Source: Dichotomocladium elegans
Lineage: Eukaryota; Mucoromycota; Mucoromycetes; Mucorales; Lichtheimiaceae
Length of the DNA: 64,000 nt
Assembly: GCA_025716815.1 (NCBI GenBank)
Contig: JAIXMN010000002.1
Span: forward strand, 1,116,001 to 1,180,000
Direction of reading: 5' to 3'
Positions within the stretch are counted from its first letter, which is position 1. Each line of letters starts with the position of its first letter. The notes under the pieces were generated by a model. That model was given only the letters and a program-made list of their open reading frames with translations. It did not search any database and was not told the DNA's origin. A program made the position numbers and the translations under genes. Below are positions 34,609 through 46,862 of the stretch, in pieces.

Positions 34609-37600
34609 TTAAAACAGTTTGAAATCTAGGTTGGTTGGAACCGAATTCTGGTAGTAGTACATCACAGACGCAAATCCACTTGGGCCACCGACAGTAACGG
34701 ACACATTTTGTGTGAGGTCCACCTTGAGGTCTTTGGCACCCAACAATTTCAGCAGCTGTCCTGCATTGGCATCTACGTTGACCGGCCAATCACCCGTGGT
34801 TGCTTCGCTTTTGGCAGGTACTGTGAATGGCTTGGGCAAGTTGTAGTCGATATGCCCGACTTTGAAATGATCAGAGCCAACTGTTGTATACACTTCCGCC
34901 TCAATACTGTGAATCGAAAAAGGCGTGTCTAGCGGGTTTCTCAGGACGATGGTTGTTGTAGCCTTCTTGTCGAAAATTACTTTTCCAGTTGCCTTCACCG
35001 ATGTGGACTTGACAAGTTTGTCTGTGATACCTTGCATAGAAGTGTCCAATTTGACCGTTGCAAGAGCATTCTTGAGAGATGGAATTTGAGTCGATGCTTG
35101 CGACCCCGTCACAGTCAACGGCACTTTTGCACCGGTCATGTAGTTGCTAAGCAGCTGCTTCAGAGCTTTCTCGTTGCTCCCACCCATGTGCATTTCGGCA
35201 TTGAATTGGTTGTTTCCAGGCTTGATGGTTATACCTCTGAGGAATACATCCCCCACTGCTGCGCGGTACTCGTTCATGATGGTAGAGAGCTGCATGTCGC
35301 CCAACGTGATTGTGATATGCGAGGGGTTATTCATGGAAATGGATAGCTTCACCAGAATGTGCTCGGATGTGCCGCCTGCAATGGATAAACTCAGAATCTT
35401 GGTCTTGCCATCAAAGTTGTTAAACCCTGTTTTTTAGGAGCATGGTCATATTCAGCCATCATGCATACCTTTTAAAAATGCTAATATTTGTTTTTACCTT
35501 CGAGAGCGGTTTCAACGTCAAAACCGATGCCGCTGAGTGGAATTGCTCCAATCGCGGTAGCAGCAACTGCATTACTGGTACCTCGCAAACCAAACTTAAC
35601 ATTACCCTTTGAGGTAACTGCAGTAAGGTACTCCTCAAAAGTGTTATGCGCATTATCAAACGAACTGAATGGTACGTTGCTGAACTGTGTAGTCACAAGA
35701 CCGCTTTTGCTGGTCGTCGCCTTTTGGTTGGGAATCTTGAGCTCTGCCATATCCTTTCCATTATAGCTCGCGGTCACGTCCATGGTGAGACTCGAAACAC
35801 CAAGTGGAAAACCGAACGGGTTCTTGACTTGCGCCTCGACACGAGTGGATCCCGTGGGCGGGGCATACGCTGACTTGACAAAATCAATCTGGAGATCTTG
35901 CATTTTGATGGACGGAATGAGAGTTGGAGGGGTCTTGGGGCCGGGCAATATGACATTTTCGATTTTGATGGCCTTGAAGCCCTTTGTCAGCCAACCGACC
36001 TGTCCTTTAGGTCCTGAACCGTAATCTCCCACGATTGTCAGAGGAGTATCCTTTCCTTGTAGGTAGTTTGAGAAGACCTTGTTTACTGCATCGAGTCCAT
36101 GCTGGGAACTTTGACGAAGAAGTCGGCCCCTCATATTAAGTTTGGCGGCGGCCTGTGGTGGGAAATTGGCCGTTCCATCTGATGCTAGTGGTCCGAGGAG
36201 CACGTCACCGTAATAAGCATTGAACCCTGCCCCTGACAGGATGAATCCAACCTGGCTCGGATTTGTAATAGATGTCGCAGCTGTCATGGTAATGCCGCCC
36301 TTGGGGTCATTGGAGGGCAAGTCAAAGGAGTTGATAGTAACAGCGTCCCGGAACCCTTTTGCACCGCTAAGTGAGACTTTCTTGGCCATCGTAATATTAC
36401 TGAACGTAACACCAAGGGCTGTCACTGCAACATTTTCAGTCCGAATGTCCCACTCAAAGCCATCGTTGTTGATCATGAAGCCAGCAAAGTCCCCCATTGC
36501 TGCCTGATCGGAAATGGTGAAATCGCCCAGCACCTTAAAGTCGGCACCCGCGTTGGCCTTTGTCTTAATGGCTGCCATGGACACCGTACCGAGCACTCGT
36601 TCTTGCCAGGAAACTGTCAGAGGCTGGGGAAATGCAATCTCTGCTGCCATCGGACCTGCGTCCGTGATGCTGCCGGCCATCTGTACCTTGAAATTCTGAT
36701 CAGTCGGGGACGAGAGAATGACAGATGTAAAGGAGAGCTTGGCGCCGTCCACAATCTTCTGTACGATTGGTTGGCCCACAATCGGGATAAGACTGACTAC
36801 CGAAGAATCGGTCTCAACCGCAACGCCCTGCTGCGCAAACGTTAACTTTGTCGAGTAGTCATCCACCTGAAGGCCAGATTCAAGCGCAAGATCGGCCTTC
36901 AGGACCTTCATGGCTTGAACCACAAACTTGGAGAGGTCGAAGTCGGCAAAGAGGCCGGGATCCGGCTGAACGTCTTGCTGATTATCCACGTGGAAACCAC
37001 CCATACCATACAGTGCATCCAAAGGCTTTGTATCCAGATTTGCATCGACAGCAAGTACTCGCATGAGATTTGCGACTGCCGTTGGATCTACATTCATGGC
37101 CATATCAAGCATATCAGACATGCCAGTCGTATGGCCATCGATAGCGATAGGATTGTTTGCCAGATCCTGATTGATGATTCCCACATCGATGACATTCTTG
37201 TAGGTGACCGATGAAACAACCGAAGTGATTTTAAGTGCTGCTGAAAAGGGATTTGCAATGGCAACCTGAACGTGTACAATTCCCGTGCTCGCTGAGTCCT
37301 TGTCCACCGCCAGTTTGCTCTTTTGGATCAAGGTCGACTTTAGTCCAGGTAGCGTTGTCTTAATATCAATCACACTAAGGGCCTTGACAAGTGACGCGAC
37401 GGGAGTTGAGCCTTCGAAACCTTGGATATTTACATCATTGTTTTGTCCGGTAACAAAACTGCTCAACAGATGAGTTCCTACTTCGGACGATTTTGGATCA
37501 AAGGTGGATGTGGCAGCGACAGTATTAACGCCTCGTTTGAGATCGAGGTTATTCAGGACGACATCGCCGAGCTTCTGTCCTCCAGATGAAAATGCAAAAC

Positions 37601-39506
37601 TGACATCTCCAGCTGCAATGCTGAAGTCCGACGGGTTGCTCATGCTCACGTTAATGGCTAACACAAGGCTCTGATGTGTTCCGCCTATTACGTCTACTGA
37701 GTTGACGGTAGTTGCTGTGCTATTGAGGAATTGAAGCCCTTGCAGCGAGGTGGGAACTTGAAACGTGATACCGGATAGCGTCAAGTTACCGATCGGCGTA
37801 ACGGTCTTCGTGACTACCTGGCCACCCACAAGGAAAGAATACTTTTCCGAAGCAGATAGAGAGTAGACAAAATCGTTGAAGAGAGCTTCCTTCCCAGGGA
37901 TGGCTGTGATAGGAATCTGGTTCATTGCAAACTGGAGCTTGCCGCTAGTTTGGTTGCTCTGTGCGGGAACGGGCGGCACCGAGATAGCGGCGAATTCGCC
38001 TGATCCGTTTGCCATTGCCAACTTGAGCTCTTGAGATACTTCAGTGATGTCGAGGTTGAAGCCAAAGGGAATCGAGTAGTCGGCTGTCACGGCAGGAGCG
38101 TTCGTAACGGGCGCGTAAGGTGTGTCGGCGTTAAAGACCATAGCAAGCTGACCCATATTAACGCCTTGAATGATATTCATCGGTTGAGGAAGGCCAAGAC
38201 CGACATTCAGCTGTACTGACTGGAAACCTTCTGAGAGCCAGCCAATGGGATGAGACCCATCTGGTGCACATGACAACCCCTTCGCGGTTGTATTGGACAT
38301 CTTTCCGGCTACATAAGAAGAAAAGAGCACGCCAATCTTATCGAGGTTTGCAGGATCTTTCTGCGGCACAAGGGTGCCCTTGAGCATCAAGTTGTTCTCG
38401 CCCTGAACAAGCGTTACATTTTCGGAGGTGACCTTGCCTAGCATCACGCCGTTATATCCAATCTGAAGCGCAATAGTTCCGAGCTGCACGCCGATCGGAG
38501 AAGGGCTGACAAGAATCGTCCCAAGTTCGACGGTAATTCCTCCACCAGGAGCATTTCCAGGAAGGTTGAAATTCGTGATAGTAACGTTTGGGAATCCGTT
38601 CATGCCTACGTTCAGATAGTTATAGCTTCTACGCCACGGAACATCTATAATATGCGTCATGAGACGCTCATCACTTGCCTTGCAGGACAATGTTTTTGTC
38701 GAGGTTAACGGTTGCTGTCCTGTAAAATTTTTGATCAGCTCCCAAATGATAGCGGCTTATTTTGCATGATTACATTACCTGCTGAGAGCAGTGATGTCAA
38801 GCTTGCCTTTCATTCTCCAGGTAAATGTTTCTTGCGCGAGCATTTCCTTTGCGAACTGAGCAAAAAGCGTTGTATTTGCAATTAAAAAGGGGGTGGTTGC
38901 ATCGAGAAGTCCGCCTCCATGGGCAACATGAGTGTTCGGCAACGTTATAGACCCAAGCAAAAGCGTATCGTTGTAGAAGACATCTATCGGATTATGAAAC
39001 TTGATGTCGGCCGCGAAGGGTCCAGTGTTTGTAAGTTTGGAAGACATGATCATGTAGAAAGTCGTGTTCATATCAGTGTCCTGGCGCTTTGCATTGATCG
39101 AAGACGAGGGTGGCACAAAGGAGATCTCTGCAGTGTTGACTGAGATGCCAGACTTGTTCATGATATCTTGAGCGATTTTTGGAAAGAAGACAAAGACAGC
39201 AAGTAATACCACGACGAGCGTGATGATTGCGGACAGGACACCACAGATGATCCAATAGCGCTTGTTCTTATAAAACCTCTTTCGTGGAGGAGGAGGGAGC
39301 GCCTTTTCGGAATACTCCTCCATGACGCCTGCAGAGAAGTCGCTGGCATATGACGAGCTGTTGCGGCGATAGCCGTTATGAGCTCCAGCAATATCAGCAC
39401 CAGCATTTGCAATCGGGATGTACGGATTATCATTATGATGTTCGACTGACGAGTCAAACGTCGAGGAAGCGTGAAAGTGAACGGCTGGAGGGCTGCGAAG
39501 TGCCAT
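34609..39506 (-). CDS. Large single-pass membrane protein with repeated DUF3712 / LEA-2-like domains
   Basis: Three exons (39506-38779, 38625-35498, 35426-34609) give 1557 residues. A cytoplasmic N-terminus (about 80 residues, low complexity, PPPPRKRFYKNKR) is followed by one transmembrane helix (YWIICGVLSAIITLVVVLLAVFVFFP, residues about 84-110; no other). The remaining 1440 residues are beta-rich and carry at least four or five related units: 'GF/MNGFPNVTITNFNLPGNAPGGGI', 'LGTILVSPSPIGVQLG', later 'NSFDLPSNDPKGGITM' and 'GGTSEHILVKLSISMNNPSHI'. These are the fungal DUF3712 pattern, related to LEA-2 domains. Many NxT/S sites suggest a luminal or outside location. Similar fungal proteins are vacuolar or plasma-membrane; a link to yeast Tag1 (autophagy termination) is possible but recalled, not shown. 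Exon 2's start was picked because it keeps phase and joins ALSS to YLNVGMNGF. Confidence 0.82.
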
Positions 39507-42029
39507 AAATGAATGGAATGGGGTTGCGCAAGGTGCTTAAGCAACAATAGTGTCTTGCAAGAGAGAATGGGAACGAATGGACACACTATATACTTATGGG
39601 ATCAACTTTACCATGGTGTTTATATATAATCCCATGTAAACCTCTCCTATCTTCATAAACACCGTTTCTCAGGGCTTGGGTGTACAAAGCTAATAACTGG
39701 GCTTTGATTAAAAGAGGCATGACTTAGGCGCTTCTGTTCATGTGAATTACTCATCACAACAGAGGAAGTTGATTTTTTGTTTGCACAGATATTGGGGCAA
39801 ATAGTTGTCGCTGGTCCTTGTCTTTTTTATGTTATACAGCCATTGGCAGCGACGTATCCCGCAATTGTTCATATAGTATAGTTATGTGATCCACAAATAC
39901 CACCTTTGTGTTCCACATGAATCAGTATGATCCCGCCGCTCTTCTCTGCCTTGTTTGCAGCGGAACAACCAATGCCTATCCTAGCTAAATTCTGAAAGTC
40001 AGGATGCAAATCGTCCCTGATACAAGCATATTATCTAATTTCCCGCACTTCTGTGCGTGTAGGATGGCTAACTAAGATATCTATATCTGTACGACTGGCA
40101 GAGTACAAGTGACACGTGAGTCCGAATTCTGTAGTAAATGTGGAGAAATCCGATGGCTGGAGAAATTATAGCCCATTACTATTGAAAGTTTTCAGCTTTG
40201 TAATAGCACATCGTTGAATGTCACTCTTCGCTGATGATATATCAGTATTATCGTCTGACTTCTGTGTAAATCAACCCATGTGGGAATCATTGGTTCATTG
40301 TCACTCTGCACAGTATGCCGCGATCTAATACTGTACCTACGGATATAACCAATGTATTTCGGACATTTCCCGAGTTTCCAAAACTATTTGGTTTTATGCA
40401 CTCAAGCACCAAATATCGACCTGTAATATATATACTTGGTCATGACACCTTTTGTAATGTCACAATTACTTATTAAAATCGCTGTTCAAGTTTTTTTTTG
40501 CGGTTGACATGCGTTTACTACATACTATCGTTTTCCAATCCAATAACAACATGTCGCGGCCAGGAACGGGAGGAATAAGCTGTTTTATTATAGCTAGTTA
40601 TTATTTTACGATGGCTGAAAGAATGAAGGCGGAAGGCTTGTACTCCTGCAGAATAGCTCGCTATGGCATTCATGCCTTTATTTGACAGGTTCATTTTACT
40701 GTCTTTACGACTAGGGAAACCGTTTCAAGCAAATGTAGCAATCGATATTCGCATGTTTCCGAATTTTTGCCTACTGTTGGAAGCGTTGGAAGATGATTTT
40801 GTGAGATACAAATAAAGTGAGACCGGCACAGCTCATCACAGATGATCATTCATTGTGTGAGGGAATAACAGTGCGATACTACATGGCGGCGCTTGTGGAT
40901 GTCAGAAGCTTGCACCGAAGCATCGCTAAAAAGCTCGAAATGCTAATGGCTTGCAGAAATCATTCTGAACGTTTACCAGCTAAAACTGGAAGATAACTGT
41001 GCTTTTTCTGGTGAACAAAACACATTACATATCGAAAGCAGTGCTCGTGATTTTTCTTCCGATAGAACAGCTCACATGCTTTTTTCTCTGGGAAGCCCAA
41101 ACACTTACTCTGTATTGGTCATTATTATGTAACACTGCCGCTTGCTCTGATGATCTCCCACATATCCTTCAAAAAGGTTCAAATAACCGTCCTGGTATCG
41201 GTGCTTTGATCTCAAACTATAATCAAAAGTTTATTTTGGTGTGTGAGTTCTTGTCGGCTCAAAGAATTAAGTCTTTTTTGTGGTGTTCTAAAGCTCAGTC
41301 GGCACAAACAAAGCCCAAAATATGCCTTTTCAGTTATTCGTTCCCCTTGCAACTCCATGGGTTGAATGAGAAGCACGCATCATTTCATCTTCCAACAGGA
41401 CATTGTAACCTGAAATACTGCTATGTACACAATCTGAACGGAGGGACAGGGCAAAGGTACGAATATCTAAGTCGCTAGACATCTGTGGGGATATTTTAGC
41501 GAGTTGCGAGAAAGGGATTTCTTGATTTCAATTTCAGAGCGTACCGTTGCATAATCATCTTTAGAGAAATTACGACATACACACTTGATTGATAGCCTGC
41601 ATGGCGAGATCTTTATATCTATATATCAAAAGAGGAACTTATTTTTCCTCAAGCACATTTACGGAGGATACCAAGTACTTGGTCCGCATGTACCAATGCT
41701 GCCACCTTGCGACCTGGGTCTTAATTAACAACCGAGATGTTACACTAATCATCGCTTGCAGGAGTCTAGTCAGTATTCAGCCTACGGCTTAAACTTTTTT
41801 TTTACAACAATAATCAAAACGGCTGATACCTGATGTACGTGCATGCATATTGACGCGTTTATATTTCGTGATGTCATTTAGGGAAAAGTGAAAAAGGCTG
41901 ATATCCCTTGGGGAGGGTCGATGGCGGAGGGGAAAGTGGTGGTGTTGAATTAGCGCTTGCCCCGGATTCCATATTTTTTGGTGTGAAGAGAGAAAAGGGA
42001 CTCTGTGACCCATTCTCTTTTTTTCGACC
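39507..42029. other. Long intergenic region
   Basis: 2.5 kb between two divergent genes, containing both promoters. AT-rich. A 159-residue open frame at 40999-41478 (plus) is the longest in the gap, but it has no recognisable domain and many Cys, Leu and Ser residues, so it is more likely chance than a gene. A TATA-like ATATATAATC stretch occurs near 39622, about 115 bases upstream of the DUF3712 start. Confidence 0.45.
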
Positions 42030-45000
42030 ATGGATTATAGCGCAGGCCACAATGGCATCTGGCGCTCAACAACATATACATCGCCGTATTATTGCTCACC
42101 ACCCAGGCTAGACAGCGGGAGCGATGCAGATAGAGATGTCCGCATAGCCGAATTGCAGAAAGGCATCCGAGAACAACGTATCTTATTATCAGCCTTGCAA
42201 GATGAGGATAGCGCTGGCCAACATGAGAGTAGAATCAGCGTTGAAGAACTCAAAACGCGCATTCGCAGTCTTTCGCGCGACATTAGACCTTCTCGTTCTG
42301 GTTCCTCCAATACTCGCTACGAACTTAACAAGCGCCAACTAGACAACCTGCTTGACGAGAGTCAGACAATAAAGAAAGAGATCGACTATCTTATCAACAC
42401 GGGTATCAAGACCGTGTGTGATGCCCTGGATCAAGAGACAAATAGATTACAGCGAGCTAAAGCTGAGCTCGCGCAAAAGCAAGCGCTTGTCTCGGGGCAT
42501 TTTCCCGCCAGCCAGAGCGAGTGTGAACGAGTCCAGACGGAAGACCAATATATGATTGCATCGCTAGAAATGGACAGCGGTAGCTGCACCAGCGCCTTTT
42601 CCCTAGATGGACTTAAGAACTGCGAGGATGTAGAGAAGCAAGAAAAAGACGTTATCGACGAAATTACACACCTTCGTCAGAAGGCCCAGCTTATCATGGA
42701 TGTCGACCTACCCGCACCAGATCATGATCGGATGCATACAACAGAGCGGGAACGACAGATGTTCGAAAAGGGTTTGTTTATCGCGGCACCCGTAGCACGT
42801 TTTATTGACTCGCTCGAGAGAAATAACGACGACATTTATCAGTCGCGGTCCACCTATGAGCCCAAGACATACTCGTCTTCGCTGTCCATATCAAGATCGC
42901 TCCCGTTGTCAGCCACCCAGAAACCCCCGCCTGTCCCAATATCCCAACGACCAGATTCCCCACGGTCTCCTGAAGATATCAAGGCCGAAGCTCATAGACG
43001 AATTGAACAGCGTCGAGCCATGTTTATGAGCAAATATAACCAGCACAGGTCTACAGAGGATTTTAGGCGACTTTCTCCGGAAACCAAATCGACGGATACA
43101 ACCAAACAAGATGAGAAGGAAGCCCAGGATCGCCTGAGACGGGCAGAAGCAGAAGCGCGTGAGCGTTTACAAAACCAGCGTGATCTCAGGGCTAAAGCCC
43201 GTAAAGAAGCCGAAGAAAAACGCAAGCAGGCAGAAGCAGCACGTGAAGCTGAATTGAAAGAGAGAGAACGGTTGAAGAAGCTCGAGGAGGAGGAACAACG
43301 CAAGGCTGATGAAGAGGCTCGGAGAAAAGAGCAGGCCATTGCGGAAAAGCGACGCAAGGAGGAGGAGGAAGCAAGAGAGCGGCGACGACGTGAGATTGAA
43401 GAACATGAACGAAAGGAACGCGAATTGGCTCTCAAACGCGAACAGGACCAAAAGATAGCAGAGGAACAACGTCAGCGCCGTGCTCGCATAGCTGCAGAAC
43501 AAGCTGCCAGAGAAAAACGACTACTTCAGGAGGAGCTTGAACGAAAGGAGCGCGAGGTAGAGGCTGCAAGGCAAGAAGCAGAAAGACGACGGCAGGAGCG
43601 GCTCTATGCGGAAAAAAAGGCCAAAGAGGCAGCGATTGTCGAACAAGAAGAAAAGGAACGTCTGGAGGCAGAGGAACGACGTCTCAATGAGATTAAAGAA
43701 GAAGAAAGACAAAGACAAAAAGATGCTGCGGAAGTCGGTGTTGATGCTTATGCCGCTACGGCAGGGACGACATATGGTGCAGATCTTGAGGACGAAGTCG
43801 ATTTCACTACAAGTAAGTTCATTTTCCATAATAGAAAGTCTTCCGTTTCTGATAAAAGTGCAATATAGCCTACCGCGTCAAGGCGCTGTATGAATATAGG
43901 GGTACCCGTGAAGATGATTTGTCAGTCGAAGAGGAAGACATTATCAAAGCGCATCCACACAAAGAAAGTAATAGCGACTGGTGGTATGGTACATCCATGA
44001 GGACGAAGCAAGCAGGTTTTTTCCCGCGGACCTACGTAGAAATAATTGAGAGAGGTACATAAGGAGATGAAAGCTGGATGCACGAACTCATTCGCATGTA
44101 GCATTCCGAGTCCGTGCACTTTATAACTTTCCAAAATGCCGAGACGACGATCTCGGGCTTGTGGAAAACGAAATTATTATCGTGCAACCGTTTCAGGATG
44201 ATGACAGCGATTGGTGGTATGGGACAAGCGAAGATAGTGGCGAGGCTGGCTACTTCCCACGCACGTACGTCGAAATCATCCAATCTGGTAAGTCATTTGG
44301 TCTATGCGGTGCATATGGTATCTTTATTTCAGTGGGAAAGGCTCTGTGCATTATGGATTATTCTCAATAAAGACAAAGAATGGACACAGCATCATTTATC
44401 AATCGATACATGGAGAGAAATCAAAGTGCACAGAGCTCTTTCTCGACAAAAACAAGCACTGAGTTAGATTTTTCATGCAGGTCTTATTCCCAAATCACCA
44501 ACGGTGTCGCACTCGATTATCCAGTCTGAGCCACAGAAAGCTATAAGTGCTGGCATGCGCCCCACCATACGAGAAGACGATAGAAGTAAAAACCTATCCG
44601 CACCTAACACACCTGTTATTAAAAAGGAAACGCTGACGGCGAACAAATCTGAGATGGCTCGGCGGCGTCGTGCAGCAAGCAATGCTGGTATAAGTGGCCC
44701 GCCGAATTCTACTCCCATAAATCGAAAGCGTTCTCTCTCAGTCCCTAGCCAAACATCTAGACCGGGAAGCCCTATTCTTATCACGTGGGCGAGCGCTATT
44801 GATGAACATGAACTAGCCGCGATATCCTTAGAAGAACGGAAGCGTCAAGAAGCTATTTTTGAACTCATCAGTACTGAGAAAACGTATCTTCGAGACCTGC
44901 AGCTTATTATCAACGTAAGCTAAACAGTCAGATTTGTATTATGAGTAAGAAAACCGAGTTTCTCCCTTTTACTAGGTTTTTTATACTGACTCTGCGAGGT

Positions 45001-46343
45001 ATCTCGAGCGCGACGAGCAAGATGTTATTTTCTCAAATATCGAGGATTTGCTTCTCTGCAATACTGCCCTACTAAGTGATCTTGAATCGCGGCAGCGCGA
45101 TGACGGTAACTTCGTTTCGGGAATAGGGGACATTTTTATGAAGCACGCAAGTTTCAGATCAGGGAGAGCGGAAGTCCCTAGATTTTTAGCTGACGGCTGA
45201 AACAATAGGCCGATAATCTCAAATGTTACTCGACGTATTGTCGGAACCAATCATTCGCAAGCAAGCTTTTGCAAGACAAACGGCATCAGGACCAATGGTT
45301 TGATGTGTTTCTAAAGGTAAAAGCATATTTTTTCATTATTGCCGCAAAATAAGTATAACAAATAATACAGACGGCACAATCACGTCCCGAGTGCCGGTCG
45401 CTCGACTTCTCCCATTTTCTTCTGGAACCTATGCAGCGCATCACACGATACCCCCTGCTGCTCCATAATGTAAGGGCGAATTTTGCCTTGCCAACGGTGT
45501 GTAATATTCACGCTCATAACATGATCCAGATTCTCAACGCGACCCCGAAACAACATCCTGATTATGGTTTCCTCCGGGCTGCTCTGAACAAAGCTGAGCT
45601 AACTCTCGAGCATGTCAATGAGGAAACGAGACGCTACGAAAATAACCAAAAAATAGACGAGCTGAGCCGGATATTAGATATGGAGGGGCACGGGGTAAGA
45701 ATGCACGGATGCATATTGATCGTATGATTGGCTAATTGATGATGCTGATTTTGTTATAGCGCCTAAACGTACCTGGGCGCGAATTCGTAATGGAAGGCAT
45801 CTTATACAAGGCTAAGAGCGGCCGAAAACTGCATGGGTACCTGTTCAATGACATCCTTGTTCTAACTGAACCGCTCAGAGGCTTAAGTGCACAAGGATAT
45901 CTCCATCGGCTTTACCGAGAGGTGAGTAACTGGACCAAAGGCGTCTGGCTGGACATCCGCGCTATTACTATTTTTGATTGGGCGTGGGGCAACGAGTACT
46001 AACTCAATGGAACGACGATTAGCCACTGGATTTGTCGGCGGTAAGCATCCGGCAGCATTTACACCAAAATATCTCGATAAAGGCGCCCTTCACTGGTGGA
46101 GGGGCAGGTAAATACATTGAGATATAATTCTGGAATAGGGTGTACCTGAGCACTACTTTCTCTGTGCGGTTGTTCACGGAAATTCATTTAGACGACGCGG
46201 GGTTCCAAGTTGTGCACGGCAACCAAGTCATTGCTGTCAAGGCATCTTCAGTGAGCCAGAAACGGCAGTGGATCAGTCAAATTCAACACTACAGTGCATT
46301 GAAGTCAACGATGCAACGTCGGTTATCATGGGGCAATGTTTAG
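42030..46343 (+). CDS. Intersectin-like Rho guanine-nucleotide exchange factor (coiled coil-SH3-SH3-DH-PH)
   Basis: Eleven exons (42030-43812, 43869-44054, 44102-44287, 44481-44914, 44976-45146, 45209-45316, 45371-45469, 45530-45694, 45760-45921, 46023-46107, 46192-46343) give 1176 residues. Residues 1-300 are helical with Pro-rich linkers; about 330-580 form a long charged coiled coil (ERRRREIEEHERKERELAL...). Two SH3 domains follow, each on its own 186-base exon: VKALYEYRGTREDDLSVEE...WWYGT...GFFPRTYVEII, and VRALYNFPKCRDDDLGLVE...WWYGT...GYFPRTYVEII. The DH domain (about 850-1030) has ELISTEKTYLRDLQLII and LEPMQRITRYPLLLHN. A PH domain ends the protein (EGILYKAKSGRKLHGYLFNDILVLTE...VSQKRQWISQI). 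It activates Rho-family GTPases at endocytic or actin sites by family knowledge. Intron 5 starts with GC (45147). Confidence 0.92.
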
Positions 46344-46862
46344 ATTCTAACTTTTTACCAAGAAGATTTTGAAAAAGAGCCGTGTTTTTCTTTGGCTTTT
46401 GCAGAACCCTGGCAAAGCTCATTATCGGTTGATCAATAGGGCGAGCCTTTTCTTGAATCGAGAGCCCGCTAAGGCTTGGGGGTCTGGGGCAAAACATTCA
46501 TGAGGCAGACGGGCCGCGGGGGGAGTTCCTTTTTTGGTATGATAACGAGCTGTCAAATCTGCCCCGCCATTTCTAGCATTTTTCTTTCCCAATCTATGAT
46601 GCCGCAGGAGCGAATGGAAGATTAAAGGTGTTTTCCTTTTGACTGCCAGAGAAGCCCCAATTAAAGATGGTATCCTAAGGGCAGAGGTGAAAGCAAGAAA
46701 GTGAATGTACCTTTGTTGATGAATGACTGTGCTAGTGTCTTTTAAACTGGCAATCGGGTGCCTAGACAAAAATTCCGCTTGATTCAGATCAGTTTTTTAA
46801 CTCGCCAATTTCCCCAACGAAAAAAATATACTTCCCTGGTTCTACCGCTCCTTTACACCACA
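46344..46862. other. Promoter region of the acetyl-CoA synthetase gene
   Basis: No gene recognised. A pyrimidine-rich leader with an AAAAAATATAC stretch (about 46823) lies 40 bases before the ATG at 46863. Confidence 0.4.

Noticed and set aside
38625..38779. Coding reading through 38690-38770 (WELIKNFTGQQP-like) in the DUF3712 gene
   Set aside because: It looks protein-like, but no splice junction keeps the phase with exon 1. Using the acceptor at 38626 restores phase and the expected motif spacing. It is the weakest junction of that gene.
40999..41478. 159-codon plus-strand open frame as a gene
   Set aside because: No domain, no splice context and an unusual composition for a conserved protein. 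Left as intergenic.
42992..43829. Several minus-strand open frames rich in Ser, Leu and Phe
   Set aside because: They are reverse-strand shadows of the Glu/Arg/Lys-rich coiled coil of the RhoGEF gene.
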